A stretch of DNA of 49,331 bases. It comes from Xanthobacteraceae bacterium. Its GTDB lineage: Bacteria > Pseudomonadota > Alphaproteobacteria > Rhizobiales > Xanthobacteraceae. Made by a program: the position numbers and the translations under genes. The notes beneath the pieces are model-generated. The model was not told where the DNA came from and did no database searches. It saw nothing but the letters and a program-made list of their open reading frames with translations. The stretch covers positions 1 to 49,331 of the forward strand of contig JASHPU010000117.1 in NCBI GenBank assembly GCA_030037885.1. Reading direction: 5' to 3'. This document shows positions 37,024 through 44,647 of this stretch, piece by piece; position 1 is the first letter of the stretch; each line of letters begins with the position of its first letter.

Positions 37024-38003
37024 GGCTTGAAAACCCCTGAGGTGAGCGCGCGAAGTTCAGCGGGAACCGCGTTGCTGTCCCCGCCAACACTGTGTTCGAC
37101 AATTCCAAAGCCAAACTGTCGCAGCAGGGCCTCAGACGTGAGCACGAAGCGGACAAAGGCCAGCGCGGCATCACGATGGGGGGCCGCTTCTGGAATCGTG
37201 ACGGTGAAGAGGATGGGCGCGCCGGGAATTCGCTCTCCACTACCTGTTGTGTAGCTCTCTTGCGCATACATCTTACTGAAGTGAGGGTCTCCGAGATTGA
37301 TTTGGGGAGGCAGCTCCAGATACGGCAGATGATGCACCAAAATCTCGTGTTTATAGAAAATCCCAGCATCAAGCTGGCCGGACTCGACGCGCGCCAGCAG
37401 GGCGATCTCAGGAAATACTTGCGCCGGATTCATTGTATCCCCCAACAGTTTGGGAATATCTTGACGGCCATAGTATTTGGCAGCAAGGTTGAACAGAAAG
37501 AGCGTGCGATATCCCTTGGGATCAATGCTGGGATCGCCGCGGCCAAATCGCACCCCAGGCGTTTCAAGCACTTCATACCATGGGATATGGCCGGCGGCGG
37601 CGTCCTGAAATTTTGCTGCGAACTTGCTCTGCGGGTTGTAAGCGAGCACAAGCTGTGAAGCAGCCAAAACTGTGAACCACTTGACCATGTTGCCGTTTTG
37701 CGGGCCCATCAAGACCTGCAAATTCACCAGCGGATCCGCGCTGACGAAAACGTCCGGAGTTCGTACATGATCTCGTATCATCTGCGCCCCTCCCAGGGAG
37801 CCTTGCGCTTCTCCCTGGTAGCCATAGCCGGTAGCTTTCATGAACGCCGGACCAATGCCCTTTTCCATCACCGTGGCGAGCGAACCCGCATAGAGGACGG
37901 AAATCGCCGGCTTGTCAGCCGCAAAAGCCACGCCTCCGGTTGCAGTCCCGACCGCCCCGGCCGCCGACAGCTTGAGAAATTTTCGCCGGTGAATCCTGGT
38001 CAT
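37020..38003 (-). CDS. Tat-exported oxyanion-binding protein (WtpA/ModA-like)
   Basis: 327 residues from the ATG at 38003 with a strong AGGAGG upstream. The signal is twin-arginine (HRRKFLKLSAAGAVG), rare for this family and different from the Sec signal of the WtpA-like protein at 14266. Mature motifs: SVLYAGSLATVMEKGIGPAF, TPDVFVSADPLVN, LAYNPQSKFAAKF, RFGRGDPSIDPKGYRT. The last motif is the WtpA-type ligand region, so tungstate or molybdate is the first guess. The link to a LMW-PTP/ArsC-like domain keeps other oxyanions open. Confidence 0.83.
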   Translation of the reverse strand: MTRIHRRKFLKLSAAGAVGTATGGVAFAADKPAISVLYAGSLATVMEKGIGPAFMKATGYGYQGEAQGSLGGAQMIRDHVRTPDVFVSADPLVNLQVLMGPQNGNMVKWFTVLAASQLVLAYNPQSKFAAKFQDAAAGHIPWYEVLETPGVRFGRGDPSIDPKGYRTLFLFNLAAKYYGRQDIPKLLGDTMNPAQVFPEIALLARVESGQLDAGIFYKHEILVHHLPYLELPPQINLGDPHFSKMYAQESYTTGSGERIPGAPILFTVTIPEAAPHRDAALAFVRFVLTSEALLRQFGFGIVEHSVGGDSNAVPAELRALTSGVFKP

Positions 38004-38114
38004 AGTGTTCCTCCTTGGTTGGGTTTGGGTGACAGCGAACATTCTTGTTTGTTTTGACGTTTCCTCCACACGGCGCATGGGCGTCCCAGCCGCAGCGCCG
38101 TTCATCTGCATTTT

Positions 38115-38933
38115 TTACGGCGTAACCATCTCTTTGCTCTCCTGCATTCCAACCGCATTCTCTTTACGAGCCTTCAAAACGCAGCAATGGTGCCTGTCCA
38201 TGCCCTGAGTGTCGAAGCCTTCTGGACATGCAAGAATTGTGGCTTCAGGGAAAATCCGGCTTATGTAGCGCGCCGTGCAAAAGGTACGATAGGAACTCGC
38301 AATGCCTGTTTTTCTGATCCCAGGATCGTCTTGGCCAAGATAAAGCTCCCGGTTGTCAATCAAAGCGCACCAGTCGGCGCCCGCCGCCTTGGACAGGAGC
38401 TGCTGCACAGGCAGATCGGGATTAACCCCTCTGGCTCGCTCCAGGCGCCAGCTCAGATTTGTCTGTGGGTGGTGATGGCGAAGAAGAGGATTGTAATCCC
38501 CAGGCAGCACATAATGCGGATCAAGAAACGTAAACGCCAAACGGCCGTTCTCAGCCAGGAGCTGTCGCAGCTCCTTGACCAACTCGATCATCTCCGCCTC
38601 ATGGGTATGAGTAAAAACCGAGAAGGCGAGGATGTAGTCGAATTTACGTCCGAGATCAGGAATGGGTAAATCAGAAATACCTGTTGGATTGAATTCAAAA
38701 TTATAGCGGTCGTAGAAGATCCAGTGGGCTTCCGGGTAATCGCGCCGGCCGTGCTCAATTGCATCCCAGGAAACATCGACGCACCAATAATTGCTCTCCT
38801 TGATTCGCCCCGCCATCAGCGCATTGCCTCGGTTGCCGCCAAAATCAAGCACTGTGGCCTGTTCCCAATGCGGATGATCCAGCTGCAAATCGTAATAGCT
38901 CAAGTGTTCTGGCGCGGCTGAAATGAAAGACAT
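38115..38933 (-). CDS. SAM-dependent methyltransferase, class I
   Basis: 272 residues with GGAG before the ATG. The SAM-binding motif I is ATVLDFGGNRGNALMAG, motif II region NYWCVDVSWDAIEHGRRDYP, and DYILAFSVFTHTHEAEMIEL and GRLAFTFLDPHY follow as in small-molecule methyltransferases. The C-terminal 90 residues have several Cys and His (FCTARYISRIFPEATILACP; DRHHCCVLKA). It lies between the flavoprotein gene and the transporter in a leftward operon. The acceptor is unknown. Confidence 0.85.
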   Translation of the reverse strand: MSFISAAPEHLSYYDLQLDHPHWEQATVLDFGGNRGNALMAGRIKESNYWCVDVSWDAIEHGRRDYPEAHWIFYDRYNFEFNPTGISDLPIPDLGRKFDYILAFSVFTHTHEAEMIELVKELRQLLAENGRLAFTFLDPHYVLPGDYNPLLRHHHPQTNLSWRLERARGVNPDLPVQQLLSKAAGADWCALIDNRELYLGQDDPGIRKTGIASSYRTFCTARYISRIFPEATILACPEGFDTQGMDRHHCCVLKARKENAVGMQESKEMVTP

Positions 38934-38992
38934 TTTTTTCTCCCCTCCCTCTCTTATCCCGAGTGTGAACCAACGGTTCTGGCCTGGAATTA

Positions 38993-40273
38993 CTACGGCT
39001 TGAAGAACGATGGATCGTGCTGTTGGCCGAGCAGCGACCGGCCAATGGTTGCCAACAAATGATCGTCATTGTCGTGACGAACATAGAATGAGAGATCGCG
39101 GTAAATTCGCTCTAATGAGCTCGGGCGATTCAGACTGCGTGCCCCGCAGGCGCGAATGCTGCGTTTGACCGTATCTTCTGCCAGATGTTCCATGACATGC
39201 CGGGCGCGGCCGCCGGCAAGTTGAGCTTCGTTGTGGCACCCGGCGTCCCACAAGCCAGCCACGTGCCGCAACCAGAGCTGTCCGGTTTCGATGTTAATTG
39301 CGCTTTGCCCAATGTGATGCTGAATGTAAGGATCAGCACTCTTGTCTTGGGACCTTACATATTCCAGGCAGAACTCGTATGCAGCTTCCGCAGCTCCCAG
39401 GAATGTGGCCGCGTAATGAGGAATGAAGCACGTCTGCCAACCTTCAGAAAGATATTGTCCGGGACGGCCGATCAGGTTTTCGTCCGGAATGAACGTGCGG
39501 TCAAACTGAACCACATGGCTCGCCGTGCCCCTCATTCCGATCGGGTCCCACCAGGAACGGTCCACCGTCACCGATGGGTCCGAAAGATCGCAGGCCAGCA
39601 GGAGCAGCGTTTCGGCAATGCCGGTATTATGTCTTGCTCCGCCCGGTCCTGCTGTGCTCACCAGCAGGATGGCCCAATGTGCTCCGCCGGCGCTGGTGGC
39701 AAAGGCCTTTTTCCCGTCTACCAGGTAGCCCCCGTCAACCTTGCTCGTGGTGGTACCAAAACCCGTTTTTTGCACCGAGGCGCGCGCCTGCGGCTCGCCG
39801 CTCCAAGCCACCCAGATTTCGCCCGCATTCACAACCCCGCGGAACCAACGCTGTTTTTGCGCATCGTGCGCCATCCCATCGATCAGAACCATGGAGTTAC
39901 AATGGCCCTCCCAGCATCGCGCCAGCGAAAGATCGGCCTTGGCGATCTCCTTGGTCATCAGCCAAAGCGTCAATACGTTTCCGCGGTGCGGCCCTATTCC
40001 CGCTCCCCCATATTCCGGGGGAACCGCTGTGCTCAGCAGTCCGGCGCGGCGAAGATCGTCGAAGTCCTCGGCGGGAAATGCTGCTTCACGGTCATACGCC
40101 GGTACGCGTGCAGCAAAGTTATGCTGGGCCAGGTCGCGCACGCGGGCAATGAGATCCGCATGCAGTGGGGTTGGCGCGGTAGAGATTGCAAAGTTATGCT
40201 GGGTCAGGTCGCGCGCGGGGGCAACGAGATGCGCATGCAGTGGGGTTGGCGCCGTAGAGATTGCAGGGTCCAT
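38993..40273 (-). CDS. Acyl-CoA-dehydrogenase-fold flavoprotein, probably a flavin monooxygenase type
   Basis: 426 residues from the ATG at 40273 (GGAAGG upstream). The fold is clear: PAEDFDDLRRAGLLSTAVPP then EYGGAGI, GEIWVAWSGEPQA, WWDPIGMRGTASHVVQFDRT, FLGAAEAAYEFCLEYVRSQ. The C-terminus (LERIYRDLSFYVRHDNDDHL) lacks the YEGT-type catalytic Glu segment of true dehydrogenases. It instead resembles DszC-like group D monooxygenases that use reduced flavin. An FMN reductase is encoded in the same cluster. Residues about 4-54 hold a 25-residue tandem duplication. The substrate is unknown. Confidence 0.8.
   Translation of the reverse strand: MDPAISTAPTPLHAHLVAPARDLTQHNFAISTAPTPLHADLIARVRDLAQHNFAARVPAYDREAAFPAEDFDDLRRAGLLSTAVPPEYGGAGIGPHRGNVLTLWLMTKEIAKADLSLARCWEGHCNSMVLIDGMAHDAQKQRWFRGVVNAGEIWVAWSGEPQARASVQKTGFGTTTSKVDGGYLVDGKKAFATSAGGAHWAILLVSTAGPGGARHNTGIAETLLLLACDLSDPSVTVDRSWWDPIGMRGTASHVVQFDRTFIPDENLIGRPGQYLSEGWQTCFIPHYAATFLGAAEAAYEFCLEYVRSQDKSADPYIQHHIGQSAINIETGQLWLRHVAGLWDAGCHNEAQLAGGRARHVMEHLAEDTVKRSIRACGARSLNRPSSLERIYRDLSFYVRHDNDDHLLATIGRSLLGQQHDPSFFKP
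40123..40272 (-). repeat. In-frame 75-bp tandem duplication at the 5' end of the flavoprotein gene
   Basis: Two adjacent 75-bp units encode ISTAPTPLHAHLVAPARDL-TQHNFA and ISTAPTPLHADLIARVRDL-AQHNFA. They differ at only a few bases, so the event is recent relative to the divergence of the family. The second unit flows into the conserved start of the fold. Confidence 0.88.
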
Positions 40274-40343
40274 ATTTCCTTCCCCAATTCCTATTGCCAA
40301 GATTGCTGTTTCACCTGCGTTGCGGATACTCGCCTTCCGTCAC

Positions 40344-41873
40344 TTAGAAATCGCATTCACACGTCACCGGCGTTCCTTGGGCCGTAGACAATACAGGCTC
40401 GGCCCAATTGCAGGCGCCGTTGCTGGCCAGCACGGTTTCTCTCCCGAGCGTTGCCGGCATTTCCAAGCCCGTCATCAGGTGGAATTGCTTGCGCACCTGC
40501 GTGAAGAGGACATCATAGCCGTCAATGGCGATGCCGCCGCGCGCCAGCGTGGCGGACACCAGCGGCGTTGGATGAGGACCGTACGCGAGGTCAATCACCA
40601 GCGTGCCGTGACTCAGGCTGTCAATGATGAACGGAAACCCATCATTGTCCTTTCCCACGGGCGTGGCGTTCACAATCAAATTGAAGCCGTTGGGCCGAAA
40701 TTCCGACAACGGCACAAATGGCAGTCCCAGAAGCTCAACTGCGTCTGCCCCGCGCCGCAACCCGCGATTGACCAATGTAACGTCGGAGCCGGTTCGCTGA
40801 AGCGCCGCGGCTACAGCCCGTCCCGCTCCTCCGCACCCAATGACCGCGGCTTTCACCGGACAGAAATCTTTCACGCCGGCAATCGTCTCCGGGTCAGTCG
40901 TCTCCGCTTCCCATACGCCGTGCCGGCGCACAACCACATTGCCAGCGCCGGTTTTCCGGACCATGGCGCTGCTCGCGCCGGCAACAGCTAACGCCGCCTC
41001 TTTATAGGGAGACGCGATGACCAAGCCTTTGACCGCAATTCCAAGTGAGTCCAAAATCCCGGATACCACCATGTTTTTCCAGAAATCTTCAAAATCTACG
41101 GCATGAAATGGAAGAAACAGCGCAGGAAAATTCAGAATTCGGTACGCCGCGTTGTGCAAGCGCGGCGACGGAGATTGAAGAATCCTCGTCCCCACGATGC
41201 CATAAAGCTCTCGCACTGGTCGAAGTGCAGGGAATCCGTAGTCCCTGATCAGTTGTTGAACATGCAGTCCGCCGCTCGGACCCATAGGACTGTCCAGGTC
41301 CGCAAATATGAATGGCGCCCCAAAATAGGGGGAGAGCAACTGGCTCCACAATCCGGCGGCGCCTTCGCAAAACGCGACAACGTCTGTTCGTTTGAGACTG
41401 CTCAAGAACCGCAAGGGCTCCAGCCCGTCGCTTGTCTGAGTGGCCGCCGCAACCATGCAATAGCAAGCGGCTGGAACCGTAGCGATTTGCAAAAACCGCG
41501 CCTCAAACTGGCCGGCCTTGCATTCCTTTCCTCGCCAGACGATCATCCGCTTGGCTGGCGGGATCGTCTTTAATAAATCGCGGTCCAAATCGGAGTCGGC
41601 CTCCAGCTCCACCAGATCGTAATCGTTGGCTGCAGCAAGAAGACGCCGGTGGCGTTCCGCTTGAGCACGATCGAATTGGCCGCCGGCAGAGCAAGTGCGC
41701 AGTGTATAAAGCAGTTTTCCCGGAAAGTGCGATCGCAGCCATTCCCCCGGAATATCGCCGATAAGATCTGTTCTGACTTGTAACCAGGTGACCTCGTTCG
41801 GAACTTTCCGGATTCCGATCCCGGTTTGAGGCGTTGTTAAGGTGGCAACCAGCGCTACGGCATCCATAGACAC
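40344..41873 (-). CDS. AroDE-like protein: degenerate dehydroquinase domain plus shikimate-dehydrogenase domain
   Basis: 509 residues from GTG at 41873 (ATG at 41867 is the alternative). Residues 1-215 have the type I dehydroquinate dehydratase layout (YDLVELEAD, VVAFCEGAAGLWSQLLSPYF). But the Schiff-base Lys is Gln (FLQIATVP, Gln129), the His region reads MIVWRGKE, the substrate Arg of the S-R motif is Gln (WSQ), and the PGQ motif is PSGG. Residues 222-500 are a shikimate dehydrogenase with its residues kept: SPSPRLHN, Lys291 in SPYKE, Asp327 in TTDPE, NADP loop VIGCGGAGRAV. It leads the leftward operon. Housekeeping shikimate synthesis is unlikely; a secondary role is inferred. Confidence 0.82.
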   Translation of the reverse strand: MSMDAVALVATLTTPQTGIGIRKVPNEVTWLQVRTDLIGDIPGEWLRSHFPGKLLYTLRTCSAGGQFDRAQAERHRRLLAAANDYDLVELEADSDLDRDLLKTIPPAKRMIVWRGKECKAGQFEARFLQIATVPAACYCMVAAATQTSDGLEPLRFLSSLKRTDVVAFCEGAAGLWSQLLSPYFGAPFIFADLDSPMGPSGGLHVQQLIRDYGFPALRPVRELYGIVGTRILQSPSPRLHNAAYRILNFPALFLPFHAVDFEDFWKNMVVSGILDSLGIAVKGLVIASPYKEAALAVAGASSAMVRKTGAGNVVVRRHGVWEAETTDPETIAGVKDFCPVKAAVIGCGGAGRAVAAALQRTGSDVTLVNRGLRRGADAVELLGLPFVPLSEFRPNGFNLIVNATPVGKDNDGFPFIIDSLSHGTLVIDLAYGPHPTPLVSATLARGGIAIDGYDVLFTQVRKQFHLMTGLEMPATLGRETVLASNGACNWAEPVLSTAQGTPVTCECDF

Positions 41874-42243
41874 TCATTCCTCAGCGCCTAGCCCGTCCGG
41901 GAGATTCGGGTAGCTGGCCTGCCCCACACCAAGCTGCTACCGGAGATTTTAATACTACCGCAGATTTAATGCTACCTCAGATTTAATGGCGCCGGAAGCT
42001 TTATTTTTTGCCTCCCCCCACTTGACAAACAGCGTAATACCGGTGTCGCTTTGTAGCGGCTAGTCTGTTTATTAAAGAAGTACAGGGGGCGACGAGCTGG
42101 TGCGCTCGAAAAGGTAACTGCCATCAATCCTCGGCGTGGACATAATCCATTGACGCAAGAAAACTCGTTTTAATTCAAGGCTGCAGATTCGGGGAGGCAG
42201 CCTCGAGCCGTGACGATCGGACGGAGGTCGAGTGGCGTATTTT
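41822..42243. repeat. Long inverted repeat, left copy (control region of the leftward arm)
   Basis: This segment is repeated in reverse orientation at 43790-44189 with high but imperfect identity over roughly 400 bp. It includes a perfect 34-bp match at 41953-41986 against 44041-44074 by reading. It spans the first codons of the AroDE-like gene, its upstream region and the first codons of an IS5-type transposase. A candidate promoter toward AroDE (TTGTCA, 17 bases, AATAAA on the minus strand, about 42003-42031) is kept in both copies. Confidence 0.9.
41936..41987 (-). promoter_or_regulatory. Three tandem 17-18-bp repeats upstream of the AroDE-like gene
   Basis: On the minus strand: ATTAAATCTGAGGTAGC, ATTAAATCTGCGGTAGT and ATTAAAATCTCCGGTAGC, head to tail, ending about 60 bases before the start codon. 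Two of the units recur upstream of the rightward arm. Direct repeats in this place are typical operator or activator sites, but no regulator gene is in the window. Confidence 0.75.
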
Positions 42244-42930
42244 TAAAGGTTTTGTTGCTGGTTGAGCGGGAAGCTGGCAAGCGCGGACGAGCGGTTCGCC
42301 CGAGGACAACTTTAACGTTATCAATGGCATTCTGTGGCAACTGCGCACCGGCGCGCGCTAGCTAGCGTGATGTGCCGAGAAGTACGGCAACTGGAACTCG
42401 ATCTATCGGCGCTTCCGGCGCACTGGAGTGCGTGCGGTGTCTGGGCGAGTGTGGCCGTTGCTCTCGCCGAGGCGATGGCCGAGCGCGGACACTAAAACAT
42501 CGACTCGACCACGGTTCACGCCCGCGTCTCGGCATGTGCGGAAAAGGAGGACTCATCAACGAGCTCTTGGCCGCTCGCGGGCGGGTTCATCAGTAAATTC
42601 ATTGTCTCGCGGCGATGCCCGAGGTAGGCCCATCCGCCTTCGGCTTTACGCCGGGTGAAGCGGCGGACTGCAAGAGCTACGACACGCTGATCGATTTGCT
42701 GGAGTGCACACCAATGCGCCCCTCGCCAGCAAGACCCTACGATACCGATGCGATCTCAAGAAGCGAGGCATCAAGGCCATCGTCGCGCCGAAATCAAGCC
42801 GCGCCGTCGCTACCCCCCGGTATGACCAACTCGCCGGCAGTTTCCTGGCAATGCTATACGTCGCAACCGCGCGACTGGATCAAATTTATCCACGCGACCT
42901 CGCTGATTGCAAGCCGTTACAGGCATGAAG
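42219..42930 (+). mobile_element. Decayed IS5-family transposase
   Basis: Pieces in all three plus frames line up with an IS5-type (IS427/IS1031-like) DDE transposase: TEVEWRI, VEREAGKRGRAVRP, PEDNFNVINGILWQLRTGAR, KYGNWNSIYRRFRR, NIDSTTVHARVSAC, DARGRP, PGEAADCKSYDTLID, DLKKRGIKAIVAPKS, RYDQLAGSFLAMLYVATAR. Several stops and frameshifts break it, so it is dead. Its first codons also appear, inverted, at about 43790-43830. Confidence 0.88.
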
Positions 42931-42991
42931 CTGCGTCCGCAGTGGAGCTCAGCACCGCCCTGCCCCTGCGAACGTCCGGCAAGGCCGCAAC

Positions 42992-43558
42992 TCACCTTGA
43001 TTTCCTTCTCTGGGCCGCCAACGCTTCCGTAAACCAGAGCAACTCGCGCAAGTACCGTTTGGCACGTTGCTGGAATTGCAGGTCACGCGGATTCCCCTGC
43101 TCATCAAACGCATCTTGCACCTCGCAGACTGGCAGAATGGCTGGAATCGGAATACCGCCGAGATGGAGAATCACCTGGCGCAGGGCGGTTAAACAGAGCA
43201 TGCCGCCCGACCACGCCGAGGATACTGTGATGATTCCAAAGGGCTTACGTTTGTATTCGTCCTTGAGGTAATCGAGAGCGTTCTTGAGCACTCCAGGATA
43301 GCCGCTGTTGTATTCTGGGGTGACGATAACGATCGCATCGGCCCGGCTGATCGTGCCGCTGAACTCACTGAGGGCTGGAGGAGGGTCGTCTCTGAACCGC
43401 AGCCTCTCCTCCATCATGGGCAAGTTAAGGCTTTTGAGATCAAGCAGTTCCGCCGTGACACAGGGTAGATCCTTCACAAGCTCCAAGACGAACCTCGCGA
43501 CCTTCGCGGTCTCGCGGTTTCTGCGCACGCTTCCGAGAATTACGGGTATGTAATACAT
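42992..43558 (-). CDS. NAD(P)H-dependent FMN reductase
   Basis: 188 residues from the ATG at 43558; the longer open frame upstream is not conserved. Flavodoxin-like fold with YYIPVILGSVRRNRETAKVA (FMN phosphate loop) and VTPEYNSGYPGVLKNALDYL. Members reduce FMN with NAD(P)H and release FMNH2. In this cluster it is the obvious supplier for the two SsuD-like monooxygenases and perhaps for the acyl-CoA-dehydrogenase-fold protein. It sits in the centre between the inverted repeats, on the minus strand. Confidence 0.9.
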   Translation of the reverse strand: MYYIPVILGSVRRNRETAKVARFVLELVKDLPCVTAELLDLKSLNLPMMEERLRFRDDPPPALSEFSGTISRADAIVIVTPEYNSGYPGVLKNALDYLKDEYKRKPFGIITVSSAWSGGMLCLTALRQVILHLGGIPIPAILPVCEVQDAFDEQGNPRDLQFQQRAKRYLRELLWFTEALAAQRRKSR

Positions 43559-43789
43559 CGCTTCGCCACAAACGGTACTTGGGTCGGCGCCACCCAAGCT
43601 GGCAGATTCTACATCGGCTCTGCAGGCCGGTGCCGGTTTCCCCGACTGATACCCATTGCGGCTGCCCGAGACGGTCAGGAGTGAGATAACACTATGCCAC
43701 TTTCGCGTCGGCCGCCCAGCAGGGGGGCGAGTTACGCGTTGGAGAACCCGAGGGAGTAACGGAGTGATCACTACCAGGCGTTCCGAAAC
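43559..43789. other. Upstream region of the FMN reductase gene
   Basis: No gene seen. The minus-strand frame stays open here but its translation is low-complexity and unlike the family. The right inverted-repeat copy begins at about 43790, where the truncated start of a second IS5-type transposase (SRGDLTEVEWRIS on the minus strand) is cut off. Confidence 0.5.
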
Positions 43790-44039
43790 CAGAAATACGC
43801 CACTCGACCTCCGTCAGATCGCCGCGGCTCACCGCCGCCTCCTCGAATCTGCAGCCTTGAATCAAACGAGATTCTTGCGTCAATGGCTTTTGTCCACGCC
43901 GAGGCTTGATGGCAGCTAGCTTTTCGAGCGTACCAGCTTGTTGCCCTTGTACTTAATTAATAACAGAAGAACGGCAAGTGACGCCGGTATTACGCTGTTT
44001 GTCAAGAGGGGCTCGGCGAAAAATAAATCTTCCGGTATC

Positions 44040-44073
44040 ATTAAATCTGAGGTAGCATTAAATCTGCGGTAGT
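44040..44073 (+). promoter_or_regulatory. Two tandem 17-bp repeats upstream of the rightward operon
   Basis: ATTAAATCTGAGGTAGC (44040-44056) and ATTAAATCTGCGGTAGT (44057-44073), the same order and orientation relative to transcription as at the leftward arm. The third unit is not kept. Probable shared operator; the binding protein is unknown. Confidence 0.72.
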
Positions 44074-44134
44074 AGACTGGTACGCGGCAGGCCCGCTACC
44101 GAGTCTCCCGGATGGGCTAGGCGCCGAGGAATGA

Positions 44135-44189
44135 GTGTCTATGGATGCCGGTAGCGCTGGTTGCCACCTTAACGACGCCACAAACCGAG
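44135..44189 (+). pseudogene. Duplicated, frameshifted 5' end of the AroDE-like gene
   Basis: The sequence from GTGTCTATGGATGCC onward matches the start of the gene at 41873 for about 55 bases. It has one extra G (GCCGGTAG against GCCGTAG), which shifts the frame. Homology stops before the ribosome site of the next gene. It shows that the control region was copied from the AroDE side. Confidence 0.8.
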
Positions 44190-44208
44190 ACAGAAGGGGG
44201 GGCAGATC

Positions 44209-44631
44209 ATGGAATCAGTGAAGTGCGTTAAGGCTGAAGACCAGGTCGAAATATCAGACATGACCTGGAACGGGAATGCCCTGCGTCTGGAAAGTCTGCC
44301 GGGCATCTGGCTGAACACCGATAGTGGGACGCGGGGCATCGCGAAAGTGGTAACGGTCGTCAACGGCTCCGAGCTTACCGTGCGTGCCTTTGGAGCCGGC
44401 AATCCCGATCTGATTGATTGGGGCGAGGTCGAGGCGGATTATATTTATGCCAACAGCCTCTCCTCGCGTGAGGCAGCGGGTTTCACTGCGCGGTATCGCT
44501 TTGATTTTGCGGAGGTTCACCTGCAAGCAAACTGGAACCAGGGGCTGCTCGTATTGGCCAGTTTTACTTCTTTCAAAGATGGAAGCAACCGATCCAATTA
44601 CTTTTCACGAGACTTCTTCCATCGGAATTGA
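44209..44631 (+). CDS. Small protein of unknown family, pair member 1
   Basis: 140 residues, ATG behind AAGGGGGG. It is a clear paralogue of the next gene; shared blocks are G-x-WLNT-x-x-x-TRGI, a DWGE motif (LIDWGEVEADYIYANSLS) and the end FKDGSNRSNYFSRDFF. No signal peptide, membrane segment or Cys. The alternating pattern suggests a small beta-rich fold, perhaps a lipocalin- or cupin-like binder, but I do not recognise it. Confidence 0.8.
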   Translation: MESVKCVKAEDQVEISDMTWNGNALRLESLPGIWLNTDSGTRGIAKVVTVVNGSELTVRAFGAGNPDLIDWGEVEADYIYANSLSSREAAGFTARYRFDFAEVHLQANWNQGLLVLASFTSFKDGSNRSNYFSRDFFHRN

Positions 44632-44647
44632 GCGGAAAGGAGCACCC

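Larger units (their letters stand above)
43790..44189. repeat. Long inverted repeat, right copy (control region of the rightward arm)
   Basis: Reverse-complement relative of 41822-42243. From left to right it contains the start of an IS5-type transposase (minus strand), the spacer with TTGTCA-17-AATAAA (plus strand, about 44000), two 17-bp repeats, and a broken copy of the first codons of the AroDE-like gene. It ends about 20 bp before the first gene of the rightward arm. Confidence 0.9.

Noticed and set aside
42022-42050. TTGACA as -35 of a strong plus-strand promoter toward the IS remnant
   Set aside because: No acceptable -10 at 16-18 bases; the reverse reading TTGTCA-17-AATAAA toward the arms is better kept in both copies.
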